Positions 36,131-48,895 of a stretch of 64,000 bases of DNA are shown piece by piece. Made by a program: the position numbers and the translations under genes. The notes below the pieces were generated by a model. It saw nothing but the letters and a program-made list of their open reading frames with translations. It made no database searches and was not told the origin of the DNA. This stretch comes from Carettochelys insculpta. Taxonomy: Eukaryota > Chordata > Testudines > Carettochelyidae. How positions within the stretch are numbered: position 1 is the stretch's first letter; every line of letters starts with the position of its first letter. The stretch is taken from the NCBI RefSeq assembly GCF_033958435.1, contig NC_134147.1:47486001-47550000 (forward strand), read 5' to 3'.

Positions 36131-39100
36131 TCCGTATGTAGCTCTAGGAAGCATGGGGGGAGGGGAGCTGACTGCACTAATCCCCCCCTTCTGCCCTTGG
36201 CCCTGCCCCTTCTGGCGATGGGGGAGCCAGGCCCCTGCCCCTCTCAGCCTAGCCTTTGGGCCCACAGCAGCTGTCAGTGCCAGTGGCCTGTGAAAGACCA
36301 GATGAGGTGATTTGGTGTTTCCATGTAGCCTTAAATTCTATGACTATTTTTCTGCCTTTCTTTCCCCAAGAACCGGCCCTCCCACCTCAGTTCCCACTCT
36401 CCACTTTCTCACCCTTTGCGCTCAGTCGCTCATTTAAAGTGACAGTCACAGGGCACCTCACCTTCCATTGACGTCAGTGGAATGTGGGGGTGCCCTGACT
36501 CTGCAAAGCTCAGATGCTGGCTTAATGGTTGAGCATAAGGACAAACTCCAAACCCAGCCTTGTGGGAGAACTGAAGAGCAGCTTAGCACAGGTTGAGTTG
36601 TAAGGGATAAGAAGCTAACTCTACAGCCTCAGGTTAGCCTCCCGGTATATCCTCACACAGGTGGCAGGTATTTTGCGTCTGCAAACCAGTCGCCCTTACT
36701 TGCAGAATGGACCATGTGTATCCCAGCTGGTGCAAACTCGTGTGCCCAGTGTTCCTAACTGCAAAGTCCAGCTGAAGCAGGGGAGGCAGCAAGTGAGTCA
36801 TTTCCTGCTCCAGGCCCTACTCAGCCAGGCCCACCTCCTACCAGCACCGGGAAGCTGCAGCTCCCAATACTGACTGTGCAGGCAAGTCCCGCCTGACCCT
36901 TGCAGGGATTGGGGGAAAGTGATGAGTGATGGTTGGTGGGAAGAGGAGCAAATGGGGTGCAGGGCCAAATGGGAAGGATCAGGGCACAGGTGACCCCTGT
37001 GGAGAGGGGACAGAGAAGGGGATGTTAGAGTCGGAAACCCTAGTGCAGGTTCCTTGTGTTCAGTGGGATGGGCACAGTGTTGCAAATGGAAGCATGGGGA
37101 TCAGTTTCCTGGGCCAAAGGGGCCGGCACTCGATTTGATCCTTTCACACCGTGCTTAGCCGTGTGTGTGGGGAGAGCAGGCACTGTAGGGTGGTTGGCTA
37201 CAAGCTCCTGATCCCCCACCTACACATGGGGAGCCAGTGGGAAGGAACTGGGGAAGTGAGTGGACTTGGTAACCTTGTTAGCATGACCTCCAGCTCGTGG
37301 GTGGAGGAGATCTATTGTGAAGCAGGTGTAGGTCTAGCAGAGAGGATTGCTCCACCCCTTGCCTCCAGAGCAGGAGGAAGCAGGAAGGTGTGCGATGTGA
37401 TTCTCAGTATGCTTTCTGCTGCCCCAGCTCACAACCGTAATTTACTTTTTTGCAGATGACATTTTGTTCAGAGAAAACCATTTTCTGTCTTACTTGCCCT
37501 GTATTTTCCTCTGAGCCCCAATCAAAAGGCCAGGTGCTAACAGCAGGTTCACTGAAGGAACGGCTTTCTTGGTGTCACTTTCTTCCACTTGTCAAGATTC
37601 TGTCTCCATTCGGTTATGCCAGTCAGAGCTCTTGGGTGTGATGCGCAGACACGAGGGGATAATGGAACCTGCTGCTCAGGCCAGCTCCTTGCATTATTTA
37701 CAAGAACCGGGTTTCTATAATTTTCTGATTAACCATATGTATGTGAGAGCATATATTTAATATTCTTCAGCTTTCTGAGCTCTTGGGATCACTAAGGTGT
37801 TTTCCTGCAAACAGGGGAGGCCATGCACAGTAACACCGAGCTAGGTGCACAGATTTTGTACACTGTAATTAAGTTGTAGAAGGCTTCAGCTGAATTTGGC
37901 TCCAGTTTGCCATGCTTCTATGCCCCGTACTCTGTTCCAGCGTGGGTGTTAAATTGTGCAGAAACGGAGCGTGACCTCCCTTTCGTGTCAGTTGATCTGG
38001 CAGAGCTGTTTTTGTGTAACTAATTTAAAAAGATTGATTGTTGGTTAATTACATTAATGAAGTGAACCAACATAGGTACAGACCAAAGCTCAGCAGTCTT
38101 CTAAACAGTCATTAAGAATATACATCTGTCTTCTCGCCGCCTTGTAGGGCCTCCTGTGGGTTGGTAAGGTGTACAAAATGTACATTCTGAAGGTTAAATG
38201 ACTTAGGGACATAATCATAAAGTCCACACGTTTACCGACCTCCTGCCCCTATGGTCTTCATCACAGCAATCAAAGAACATTTTAGACCAAATGCCTTGTG
38301 CAAATTCTGTAGGCCAGCAAGTGGGCTGGTCTCAGCTGGGAGCCTGGAAAACTACAGTGTATCTGAGAAATCCCACAAAGTTCTAGTCTTTGAAGCACTT
38401 CCCAGATTTCAGAATAACTCTTTTGCCAATTAGGGGTAATTTGTGTGGATCAAGGTTAGGGAGCAGTGGAAGAGCTGTGTTACTAAGTGTGCCATTTGCC
38501 TGTCAATGGCTCGTGAATACAGTTGGGTTGAATAGATATACGTTTCCTTAATTAAATCTGCAAAGTGAAATGGCTGTGCTGTTTTTTGCCAATTACTAAT
38601 GACTGACTTCTTCCTTTGTATTGATTATGATGATTATTGTAGCAGTGTGTAATGGCCTAGACCAGCTCAGGGCCCTTTTGTGTGAGGTGCTGCTCTGATA
38701 GTTAGGATATTACAGTTCTGGCACAAAAGAATTTGCAATCTAAAAATATGAACAAAGTAAATACAAGCAAAATGTGATTAACATCCCGTATCTGATTGCA
38801 AAATCCTGCCTGGGGCAGAAGTTGGTTTTAAACTCGGGTAAGAACCCACAAACACTGGGACAATTTTTGTAATTCTCCTTCCACATTTTTGACCAGTTCT
38901 GATGTCGCCTTTCTTTAATTCCACACATTGAAGTCACAGAAGATTTACCTGTGACTTTAGTGGAAGCAGACTCAGACCAATCGAAAGTACAGAAAGTAGA
39001 AATCTCCTGCTGCTGGAGCAGACCAAGAGTGAATGTACATTTGCAGCATCAGTCTGGGAGATGAGATCTCTCCTCTGCACATTAGCTCTCATTGCTGCTG

Positions 39101-40856
39101 GTCTCACTCAATGGTGGGTATAGATTGATTTTTTTTTTCGAGACCTTTGTCTGGGCCTGCCCCTGACTTGTATATGAAAGAGACAAACCAACACAAAACA
39201 GAGCTGACAGTGGTGCTGACAACAGGCTGTTGTTCTGGGGCCGATTAAAAAAAGCCCACTTAAGTCAATGAATCGTTCCACTGATTTCAGTGAGCTCTGG
39301 ATCAGGCACGACTTATGTTCCTTTAGCAGATGCAATTTGTGCTGGCATCCGGCATCCAGAATTGAGCTGCAGAGATAAATGTGAGCCTCAGACACCCTCA
39401 CTGTGGACATAGCTCAGGTTGCCAGATGCAAATATTGAGAGACACAATTACCGTTCACTTTGAGCATGATCATCCCCCATTGAAGTAAATAGCAACTTTG
39501 CCCTTTGGGGATGCAAGCTGCCTTAGTAAGAAAGGACAGTCAGCTTCAGCCCACTGGAAAAAATAGACTCTGGTCCTGTAAACATTAACTTTCCACACAT
39601 GAGCAATTCCAGTGATTTCAGGGGCTGTAAGTTGAGGATGTGTCCAAGTAATTGCAGGATCAAAACCTTGGCAAAGGATTCCTCTAAAAACACATTAAAT
39701 GCAAGGTGAAGCGATTGGAAAACTATACATAGGCAAACAGATACAAATCCTGATTTAGCAGAGTTCTTCTTTTTCATGCTAACTGAAAGACAGAGGCCGA
39801 TATCGGGGAAAGTAAATACAGAAAGAAAATCACGCTGAAACATTAAAACATTTCTCATTAAGTAACATTCCACTCTTCTCTTGATTTGAATGTCAGATGG
39901 TTCTTGTCCCGCTCTGTTCCAAAGCTCTTCATTTGTGACCAAGTCTTCTCAGGAAACCATCATCTGGCATAGTCCATCAGCCTCTAAGATGGAACCTGCG
40001 AGGAAAATGCAGAAGAGGGAGACTTCAGGCTACATGGAGAAGATCTACTGAGATTGAAGGACAATAACTGGGGTACTCCTGGGGTCAGTTAGAAGTTTTG
40101 TCCCGAGACAGAATGAATTGGAAGAGACTTGACAATAACCTATGCTCCACTTGGAGTTACAAGGGTTTAAGTCAAGTCAAGTCAAAATTCCGTTTCTGAT
40201 AAACCTTTTTTTTCCAGTCACATAAATTCCCATTTTGACACACTTAATAACTACAATCAGCTGTTTATAGCAGAAGATCATTTTACATTTAAAAGATTTC
40301 ATGGAGACAGCCAAAGCACTGAGATGAATGTGCAGACTTGGCAATAAAGCAGAGACATATTCTTGCACTCCAGGAGCTATGGCTGCTTGGGGTAGTTTTT
40401 GTGTAATTTATAAATAAACTAAATTTGGTCTTGGGCTTGTAGCACCTAGGCACAAAAATATTCACTAGCTCTCGGACACAAGATGACTGGTGCTGTGATG
40501 ACAAGCAATGCCACTTCATCGTTAACCCTGAGTTGTGGGACTTGGTCTAGCCACCTTCATTGTAAATCTTTATCCCCTCCTGGCCGTGGCACCTCCTTTC
40601 CAACCCTGATGAACAGAAGAAGAGACAGGAAGGAGGCGTGAACAATATTTCAGTCCTTCAGGAGCCCTCTTGCTTTAGAACATATTTGCATCAGTTGCAT
40701 TTTTCTGATGCCATTTCCATCTTCTCCATCCTCTCTCCTGTCCTCAAGAGAGGCTGGACTTTTGCCCTGTTTGGGATGCTCTTATTTCTTTCTCATGGAG
40801 ACCAGGCATATTTCATCACCTCTCTCATCTGTCCCCATGTGTGGAGACAGGTACCT

Positions 40857-40857
40857 G

Positions 40858-40902
<45 letters not shown>
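40857..40902 (+). repeat. Compound microsatellite (TG)n(AG)n
   Basis: About nine TG units run directly into about fourteen AG units. Confidence 0.95.
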
Positions 40903-40905
<3 letters not shown>

Positions 40906-41834
40906 ATTATTAATTCTCTAGGGGCTGAAAGTCCTCCAAAGGCTGGCAGGAGTCTTTCCAGTGACATCAATGGCCTTCAGATCTCAGTTCAGGTACCAGC
41001 TCCGTCTGTTACCTGAGTCAGTGATTAAATTCTGTCTAATTTGAATAAGTCAGGTCAGCCCCTGGATATTATATGGAACTGCTTGAATTAGACTGAGTCA
41101 AGCTGTACCAGGCTCTCTGGACAGGAATATGTCTGGTTCATTTCTTGAGTGTACCTTCACCTCTCTTGGAGCTTGCTGAGCCTTAGAAGATTTTTTCGGG
41201 GTTTAAAATATATCTGATTAGTGCAAGAAAATGAATTAGCATTTTAGTGCCCTTTGCATCTGACCTTTTAGAGGTCTCCCATTCTTTTCATTAAATGAGG
41301 TCTCTGAAGTGAAAAGCACAGTAATAATGCACTGGACCAGTGAGATAATTAGCCAGCATATTCCCCTTAATTAGTGTGCTAGCATCTCTGGAGGAACATG
41401 AAAGCATGCTCTGTCCCTTTAACAGGACAATTTGATAATCCTCTTAACATTTTCTCTTTGGGCTGATAATATTTCACAGAAATTTTACTTTGTAAAATAT
41501 TCCTAAAGGGAGGCTTAAGCCATAATGCACAGATTATGGAAATGGCTTTCATTAAGTATAAGGAGAGACTTTACTGACGCCATGAAAGGCTTGGAAACAC
41601 ATAACCCCCGTTAGAAGCTTCATTTAAATGTTTATTTGTGGAGCAGTAAATGTTTATTACAATACATGTTACTGAAACAAATTAAAGAACTGTAATTATG
41701 TGTATGGCAAGTGTTAAGGCAATAGGCATTCATCAAGGCATAAGAAAAAGACTTGGGGGTGGGAAATACGCAGTCATGGTTTAATTTGCATCCGAAAGCT
41801 GTGGACATTAAGGAGAATGGCTAATCTAGGGGAA

Positions 41835-41930
41835 GGGATAGAACTGAGAGCCAGGCTCTGTGCTCAAGTCTGCCACAGACTTCCAGTGGGACCTTGGACA
41901 AGGCACTTCACCTTGGTTTGAGGTCCTTGG
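41835..41930 (+). mobile_element. MIR-like SINE fragment, sense
   Basis: CTCAAGTCTGCCACAGACTT and GGGACCTTGGACAAGGCACT correspond to the MIR core around the TGTGTGACCTTGGGCAAG region. Only the central part is recognisable. Confidence 0.6.
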
Positions 41931-44894
41931 TGGAAGATTCCATGTAAATCCTACAGTGTTGGTACTGCTTGACAACAACAGAAAAGCAATGGGGCGGGTC
42001 TGTACCACAGCTCCCATTGGCCCAGGGCAGAATGCAGCCAGGAACTGATTCATCATCCTGACCCTAAGCACAAGCCCCTGCCCTGAATGATTCTTAAGAT
42101 GGCCCCCAGTGGTCAGAGGTGCAGAGCTTAGCCCCAGCTCAGCGGTGCCAGTAGGGACTCCCCCTCCATTGAACGTTCTGTGTTAGGTGTGTGCAGCCAG
42201 AAGCCCCAACTTTGCACATAAAGGAGCTGAATGGCAGGACAGGCTGACCCCATGTTTTCTGGTGCCTAGGGGATGGGGCAAACTTGCTGAAATCGATATC
42301 CCTTGGATGCAGCCCCGGTCCCCTAAAGTGCATAGCCACTCCCACTGTACCCATCTATCTGGTTAAAACCTATCTGCTCTGGTTAAAACAAACACCAGAA
42401 CACACTTGCCCTTGGGCCAGACATTTCCCTTCTCACTGAGGGCAGTGGGTGCAGCCCTCAGCATTCAGCCCAGCCAAAGGGGGGGGGATTTGACAGGAGA
42501 TGAAAGGAGTTAGTTAACTGGTTCCTGGAGTGTTCCAGTGCTAAGTGGCTGCCCAGTCCCCTCTGGCAACTTTAATGGTCTCAGCTTGAGCTCCTGGCGT
42601 GTCCAGCAGATGCTAAAACAATCCCCTCAGCTGCAGAGACACAACAGGGTGACAATGTGGGTCATGCACAGAGGAAAGAAGCAGGTGTGGGTCAGAGTCT
42701 CCTCACGTCCCAGCTTTGCAGCAGTGGACTCCATTGACTCCCGGAGAGTTATTCCCACATGCTGAGCCACAGGCTATAAGTGAGGGCAAGTTGACTGCTT
42801 TTGGCTGGGCTGCAGGCTCAATTCACGTTCCCTCACTCCCTCATTACCTCTCAGAATTGCCCCCCCCCCACCACCACACACACTGATGTGAATAGCGCTG
42901 CTGTATGGGCTAATTATCGTTACGTTCGTGGCCAGGTTCTTGCTTTTGGCCACTCTCCAGGAAATGCTGAACATTCCCCTGTGCTCCATGAGTGTTAACC
43001 TCAGCTCTCGAATGGGGTTGGAAATGTTCTTGCATATTTTCCCCTGCCAGTCCTATCATTATGGTGCCAGAGGTCATTGTTCTGGCTCATCCACGGTAAT
43101 GCCTCTTTATCGGTGACAGAGAAGCCATTTACCAAGGATCCTGGATCTCTGAGCTGCTAACTGTCTCAGTGGGAACTGTTTGAAAATAGACTCCCTTTCG
43201 AGTTCAGCTATACTGGCCCTGGGAGGTGGCATTCCCAGCCCAGTCAGATGGACACACCTTGGCTCTGATCAAGCCAACATGCTAAAGGTAGTGGTGTGCC
43301 CGTGGCAGCGTGAATGGCTACTCTGGTTAACTGAGTGCAGCCCTGAAGCTGAGTCCTTGGACGCAAAGAGGAAGGAAGAGTATCATGTGACTTGCCTGGA
43401 GCTCTCGCCCATTCTCCCACAGATCTATTTCCCTGGTCGTCTTTTGTCTCCACTCCCTGTCTGTACGTGATCCCATCTGCTTACAAGGCTTCAGCTACCA
43501 TCTCTGTTCCCAAGACTCACAATCCTACCTTTCAGCTACCAGGCTGTTCCCTTAATTGAGTAGCATCTCTGATACCTCCTCCTGCATGTCTCACCATCCC
43601 TGTATGTTTACGTGACCAATACTGGGCTCAGCATCTTCCGCCCCCTTCCACCACACATCTCCCTGCTGAAAGCAACACTCTCTCCCCGCCACCTGTGACT
43701 GCAACCTTTTTTGTGAGCTGGTCATGCTGGTTCTGCCTCACAGTGCTGGCAACCTGGGATGGGGGCTAGTGCCAAGGAAGCAGCCCTGCTGGGGAATACA
43801 GGGGCAGCCAGAGAGGGTCCAAGGAGCTTGCTGAGAAGCTGGCTTGGTGAACATTCTCCAGTGATCTCAAGCAGAGGGACCAGCAGGGAACAGGAAAGCC
43901 TCTGTAGAAGATGCAGGGTTACCGAAGATTTGGGAAGGAGCCTGTGGTACCGAGATGGAAAGGCCTGACTAGAGTTACCTTCTTCCATGGTAAGGGCAGA
44001 GACCATAAGATTGTGTAGAAGGCATCAGGAGATGAGACCTGGGGTTTGGGAAGGAGCAAGGGCCTACAGGGAATGAGAGACAGGGAGGAAGTGGTTCAAA
44101 GTTCTTTTAATAAACCAGACACTGAGTAAAATTACTTTCTGATGTATGAGAGCCCATGTGTGATACTGGGGAGCTCTAGAAGGGTAAATGGAGGTAGGGG
44201 TGGGCTTGATGTAACAAGTTACCCAAGCCTGCACCTCCCATCCCTGACCTCCATGTTTAGGCAGTGCCAGATCACACTGTTGCGTCTTCTTCCACAGTAT
44301 AGTTAAAATCCATTCACTGTTCATCCTAGGCAGAGTGGCTATTATAAGGCATTCTTTTACCGCTGCTGGCTCCCTCCTTCCCACCTCATTATTCAAGTTA
44401 TAGGCATATCCCCTGGAAAAACCAGTGCTGGTGTGGGGGGCAGGGAAACCAGCCAAGAATCTGTAGATGCCTGGTCTCCATAGCCATGAGGCATGGCTTG
44501 CTAGGAACGGAGGGATGGGAAGCTCTGCACCTCTGTGAGCTGTTGCTGTTGTGCAGTTCAAAAACTTGATTGAACCTCCCAACTTCCATATAATGGTACA
44601 GATCTTTATGGGCCAGCAGGGAGATATTTTTCCAGTCACTAACTACCCTCAGGCATTCAGTTCTTGCTTTTATAGAGTGCCTTTGTTACAGGCCCAACTC
44701 ATCAAGTACTTAATCGAGAATAACAAATGGATATGTGATGGGAAGGCCAATTTACAAGAAGGGCTATTTTTCATATTGGTATCTAAGTATTGTGTGTCTT
44801 ACCCTTTGCCACCCACTCTTATTCTTACTCCAAGGCTTCATGTTGGTTTGGAATTTGTGCAGTGAATGTTGTCAGGGGAAGCGTTATTTCCTCC

Positions 44895-45110
44895 TGTGAA
44901 ACCCACTGTCTTTGGGCTGGCTGGCAGAGGTGTAAAAGCCACCATTGCTGGGGTGGCTGGCAGTTGCATAAAAGCCAGCATCTCTGGAACAGCCTGCAAA
45001 CATGTAAAACCCACTGTCTCTGGGACAGCTGGCAGATGTGTAAAACCCACCATCCTAGGGATGGCCAGCAGACGTGTAAAACCCACCATCTCTGGAATGG
45101 CTGGCAGATG
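44895..45110 (+). repeat. Minisatellite, 6 copies of 36 bp
   Basis: Six consecutive units of exactly 36 bp start at 44895, 44931, 44967, 45003, 45039 and 45075. Each follows TGTAAAACCCACCATCTCTG then GAATGGCTGGCAGA, with 10-30% divergence between units. Because 36 is a multiple of 3, several frames stay open on both strands, giving 12-residue repeating peptides such as VKPTISGMAGRC. These frames are a by-product of the period and not evidence for a gene. Confidence 0.93.
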
Positions 45111-45642
45111 TTCTCAAGAATATGAGAAAGCGCTGCCAGCAAAACTGGGCTCTTTCCCCATTCACAGGCCCTTTGACTGTAATGCTGTGTCTGAGGCAGG
45201 CTACAGGGCATAGCTCAGTAACAGGTGAGAAAGTGACTTGTCCTGATCAGCCCAGGATGTGCCACTTTCCACAGATAAGGGCTAGCTGTACCTCTTCCTC
45301 CCCTCCTCCCTCCACCCCACCCCCCAAGTGCTACCAGCACAGGTGACAGTGAGTCTCTGAGCCTTCACCTGTCTCAGTGCACCCTCCTCATTCTCTGACT
45401 CTGCACTGGGTCCCTGACTGCTGCCCTGCACACCAGCTGTGATCTCAGTGTGGGCCCAAGTGGGTTTGGCAGCTCTGCGCGACTTCCCTTTGGGGCACAT
45501 GACTTTTGTGAGAATCCCATGAAACAAACCAGAGGAGTGTTTCTTCTCAACAGAAGGAATCAAAATGTAACAAGAGAAAAGAGTTCAAAGCACGGAGGAC
45601 CTGGGGGCAGTTGTCTCACCTAAGCCTTTGTGTTGTGCCGCT

Positions 45643-45860
45643 TTAGCTGTGTCAGACCCAGGATACTGGGAGACAAGGTGGACAGGGTCATATCCTTTAT
45701 TTGACCAATTTCTGTTGGTGAGACAGAGATGCCCTCAAGCCACACACAGCTCTTTGTTGGGTCTGGGAAAGGTCCTCGGGGCAGCAGAGCTCTGGGTGGC
45801 ATGAACGGTTTTCTCTCTCACCAGCAGAAGCAGGTCCTGTGAAGAACCCTGTTCACCGAA
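45643..45860 (+). mobile_element. Related terminal repeat, second subfamily, decayed
   Basis: TAGCTGTGTCAGACCCAGGA, GGGAGACAAGGTGGACAGGG and GACCAATTTCTGTTGGTGAG are followed by a degenerate hairpin region (CACACACAGCTCTTTGTTGG). I recognise this as a common reptile repeat with the same design as the foldback family: a TTAGCTGTGT-like start, a short hairpin and a TCTGGGAAAGGT end. The CTGANGA box is lost. The right boundary is approximate. Confidence 0.55.
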
Positions 45861-47089
45861 ACTCAGATAGGTTTAGCTCATCCATATTTCGGAGTCTGGA
45901 GGGACAGCCTACCCCCAGCCACCCCAGTGTCTCTCCTCTTGTATCTTAATGAACCCCATTCCCACTGTCTTGCCTTCCTGATCCTGCCTAGGCATCTCAC
46001 GAGAGCTGACCAAAAGTAACTTATTATGGTTGGGAGCCCCAGAGGAATGCTGACAAACCCACAGCTGAGTTATTGTTTCCTTTCCTGTTGGAAGTTTTCC
46101 TTGTAACACAGCAATAAGCAGCGTAACAATCAGGCAAATGACACATGTCATACTCATAAGATAGTACAGGGGTTTTCAGCCCCTTCACAGAGCCATACAT
46201 CCATGAAAGCTGATGAAATACCTGTCTCTTGCGATTTGTCTGTTGACAAAGTCGCCTTAAACAGCCACATCCACAAGCAATTGTTACTCTGTGCACAGTC
46301 ACTTCCTGAACTAGTGTGAGGGGACCGACTGGCTATTCAAACATCATTCCATATTGACATGTCACCCTATTTGGAGGCATCCCTCTGTGCGTGGCCTATA
46401 AACAAAACTCACCTGAGCAGGCCGAGTTATCTCTTGGAAAACAGGCTGCTGGTTTTTTTGGCTCAGATTTTTGCTAGTGGTTTGCAGCTCCTTCTCATTG
46501 GAAATCTACTGCAGAGTATAATTCCCCCAACTGCCTTCCTCTTTGCCAGCTTTCAATATTAGAGAGATTAGTGCACTCTTGAATGACCTAGGCAGCCTGC
46601 CACTTCCAAAGTCACTTTGAAAACTTCGCAAAGTTCTGTGCATAAGATTTCCCCATTGAAACACAGATACAGGAGATGGTTGGACCTAGTCAGCTCCCTT
46701 TCCCATGCAGGCTTGCTTCTTACAGTGCATCCTGGGTTGTCAAGCAGTGGCACTCTCACTGCTTCCTATCATGTGCCTGGTAGATCTCTCCTTAGCAATT
46801 GCTGTTTATTGATCATTCTTTATATTGAGAGAACATATGAGGTCGGCACTCTTCAAAGGTCAGAGAGAGCCCTCGCGAGCACGCAGTCCAAAAGGCCTTA
46901 CTTTTTGAAGGTTGTTGAAAAAGGAGCATTTGGCAGGTTACTTCTGAGGCCAGTGCACGCTGGCGTTTTGAGTGCAAGTAGGCTTCCCTGTGTCGAATCT
47001 GAACAGAACACAGGAAGCAATGCAGGTGGATGTTCACATAGCTCTGTCCTGCTGTCAGACCAGTGGATTGTCCTGTCAACATCATGCCA

Positions 47090-47815
47090 AAAGAAACAGG
47101 ATGTTAGGAATCATTAAAAAAGAGAGAGAGAATAAGACGGTGAATATCTTATTGCCCTTGTATAAAACCACGATATGTCCATATCTTGAGTACTGTGTAC
47201 ACATGTGGTCTGCTCATCTCAAAAAAGATACATTGCCATTAGAAAAGGTTCAGAAAAGGGCAACTGAAATGATTAGGGGGTTGGAATGGGTCCCATATGA
47301 AAAGAGATTAAAGAGACTGGGACTTTTCTTCTTAGAAAAGAGAAGACTAAGGGGGAATATGATAGAGGTCTATAAAATTATGAGTGGTGTGGAGGAAATT
47401 AAGAAGGAAAAATTATTTACTTGTTCTTGTAATATCAGAACTAGAGGGCACCCAATGAAATTAATAGACAGCAGGTTTAAAGCACATAAAAGGAAGTTTC
47501 TTCACACAGCGCATAGTCAACCTACGGAACTCCTTACCAGAGGAAGCTGTGAAGGGTAGGCCTAAAACAGGGTTTAAAAAAGAGCTAGATAAATGCATGG
47601 AGGTTAGGTCCATTAATGGCTATTAGCTAAGATGGGTAAGGAATGGTGTCTCTAGCCTGCTTGTTATAAGTTGGCAATGGATGGCAAGAGAGAGACTGAT
47701 TGATACTTTTTTGTCCACTCCTCCTGTGGCACCTGGTATTGGCCACCATTGGCAGACAGGATACTGGGCTGGATGGACCTTTGGTTTGACCCAGTGTGGC
47801 TGTTCTTATGAAACC
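47090..47815 (+). mobile_element. CR1 LINE 3' end, second subfamily, mildly decayed
   Basis: The translation around 47100-47540 contains LGIIKKERENKTVNILLPLY, LEYCVHMWSAHLKKD, VQKRATEMIRGLEWVPYEKR and LEKRRLRGNMIEVYKIM, the CR1 ORF2 C-terminal region. A frameshift or stop near 47557 ends the long frame early. The 3' UTR follows and ends ACTGGGCTGGATGGACC ... GACCCAGTGTGGCTGTTCTTATG. This TTCTTATG-ended tail differs from the GATTCTATG-type tail of the copy at 28.7-29.7 kb, so two CR1 lineages are present. The 5' boundary near 47090 is approximate. Confidence 0.9.
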
Positions 47816-47987
47816 AAAGAGCTCTCTGTAAGAAACAGAAAATGCTGTGCAGCAGTGATTGAAAGGGGTTCAGTGGAATGGGAGAAAGCTCTGTCCCACT
47901 TCAAACATGGTGGCACTTGTAACAGAAACAGCACAGGGTGAGGGCATGAGCACTAGAGATTGAGCTGCTTTCCTTGCTAGTTCTGGG

Positions 47988-48185
47988 AAATCATATCTCA
48001 TAGAGCTGGAAGGGACCTCGAGAGGTCATCAAGTCCAGTTTTTTGTCCTCTCTACAGGACCAAGCACCATCCCTGACAATTTTTTTAAAATCTATTTGCC
48101 CAGACCCTAAATGGCCTGCTCAAGGATTGAGCTTGCAATCCTGGGTTTAGCAGGCCAAATGCTCAAACCACTGAGCTACCTGTTA
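47988..48185 (-). mobile_element. tRNA-derived SINE with CR1-like 3' tail (tortoise Pol III/SINE type)
   Basis: On the minus strand the element starts near 48183 with a tRNA-like head, GGTAGCTCAGTGGTTTGAGC. This contains box A, and AGCTCAATCC near 48125 is the box B region. A middle part holds the complement of GACCAAGCACCATCCCTGAC. It ends with a CR1-like tail, GGACTTGATGACCTCTCGAG then GTCCCTTCCAGCTCTATGA. This is the design described for tortoise Pol III SINEs, which borrow the CR1 machinery through the shared tail. It is close to full length. Confidence 0.85.
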
Positions 48186-48769
48186 CAGTCCTTCCAAAAA
48201 AGGGTGAGGCATTAATTGCTCTCAGGTGGGCAGGAGAAGCATCAACACATTAGTTTCCCATGCCGCACCTTTGGTATGAGTTGAGATTGGACCTCACCTT
48301 CCAAAGGTGGTGGCTCTGTTACCTTTCTCCAAGCCAAATTCACTGGACAAGAACATCAGGAGACTCCGAGGTCAGCGAGTAATCTAATCAAAGAATCATT
48401 TGTTTCATAGGCAAAGAAGACATAGACCCAGCTCCAGAGTGTAGGTCTGGTGCAGCTCAGGAAAGGAAGCTAAAACCTACATTCCCTTCTGATTTTAGGA
48501 GCCTTTTGGCCATTTTTACTAGCTTCAAGTAGAGCAACATCAAGGCTGTTCTATGTTATGCCATCTGCCCATGACCCTACAGTGCAGTTCAGGGAGCCCA
48601 GCCACAGGGATGCCAGTGAGTGTAGGCATCCCCACAGGGTGTGGATAGGAGTGAGGTGCATGACCTGCTATTCTTATTTATCGCTCCTCTTACAGGAGTG
48701 TCTAGTGGCCCCAGATGAAATCAGGGTTGGGCTGTGCCATGTAAACACTTCCTGCCATGAAGAACTTCT

Positions 48770-48895
48770 GATTTAAGGAGATGAGGTTGATGAGGGAAAA
48801 CTGATGTATGATGAGGTTAAGTGACTTGTCCAATGTAAGTGACAGGACCTGACTGGAACAGACCAGCGTCCCAGTTGACTGATCTGTACACAGGC
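48770..48895 (-). mobile_element. MIR-like SINE fragment
   Basis: GATGAGGTTAAGTGACTTGT followed by CCAATGTAAGTGACAGGACC is the complement of the MIR core. Both ends are indistinct. Confidence 0.6.

Larger units (their letters stand above)
36300..44890. other. Intronic sequence, mostly unique
   Basis: Apart from the microsatellite near 40.9 kb and the MIR fragment near 41.9 kb, I recognise no element. An isolated peptide FADDILF at 37450-37475 is not backed by other RT motifs. The 191-codon minus frame at 44064-44639 has no recognised domain. Confidence 0.5.

Noticed and set aside
37445..37480. Peptide YFFADDILF resembling a reverse-transcriptase active site
   Set aside because: No neighbouring RT motifs upstream or downstream in any frame, and no LINE tail. 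Probably coincidence.
44064..44639. 191-codon minus-strand frame, the second longest in the window
   Set aside because: No domain, no related copy in the window, no signal peptide or codon-bias argument. A frame of this length is plausible by chance in 64 kb scanned in six frames.
44895..45110. CRISPR-like array (regular short repeats)
   Set aside because: The units are contiguous, without spacers, in a vertebrate intron. It is a minisatellite.
44866..45213. 115-codon + frame and 128-codon minus frame with repeating peptides
   Set aside because: Both are produced by the 36-bp minisatellite, whose period is a multiple of three.
46617..47117. 166-codon + frame upstream of the CR1
   Set aside because: It ends where the CR1 begins, has no CR1 or other domain, and overlaps minus-strand frames of similar size.
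48116..48183. A genuine tRNA gene on the minus strand
   Set aside because: The boxes are followed by a CR1-like tail and the cloverleaf is degenerate. It is the head of a SINE.
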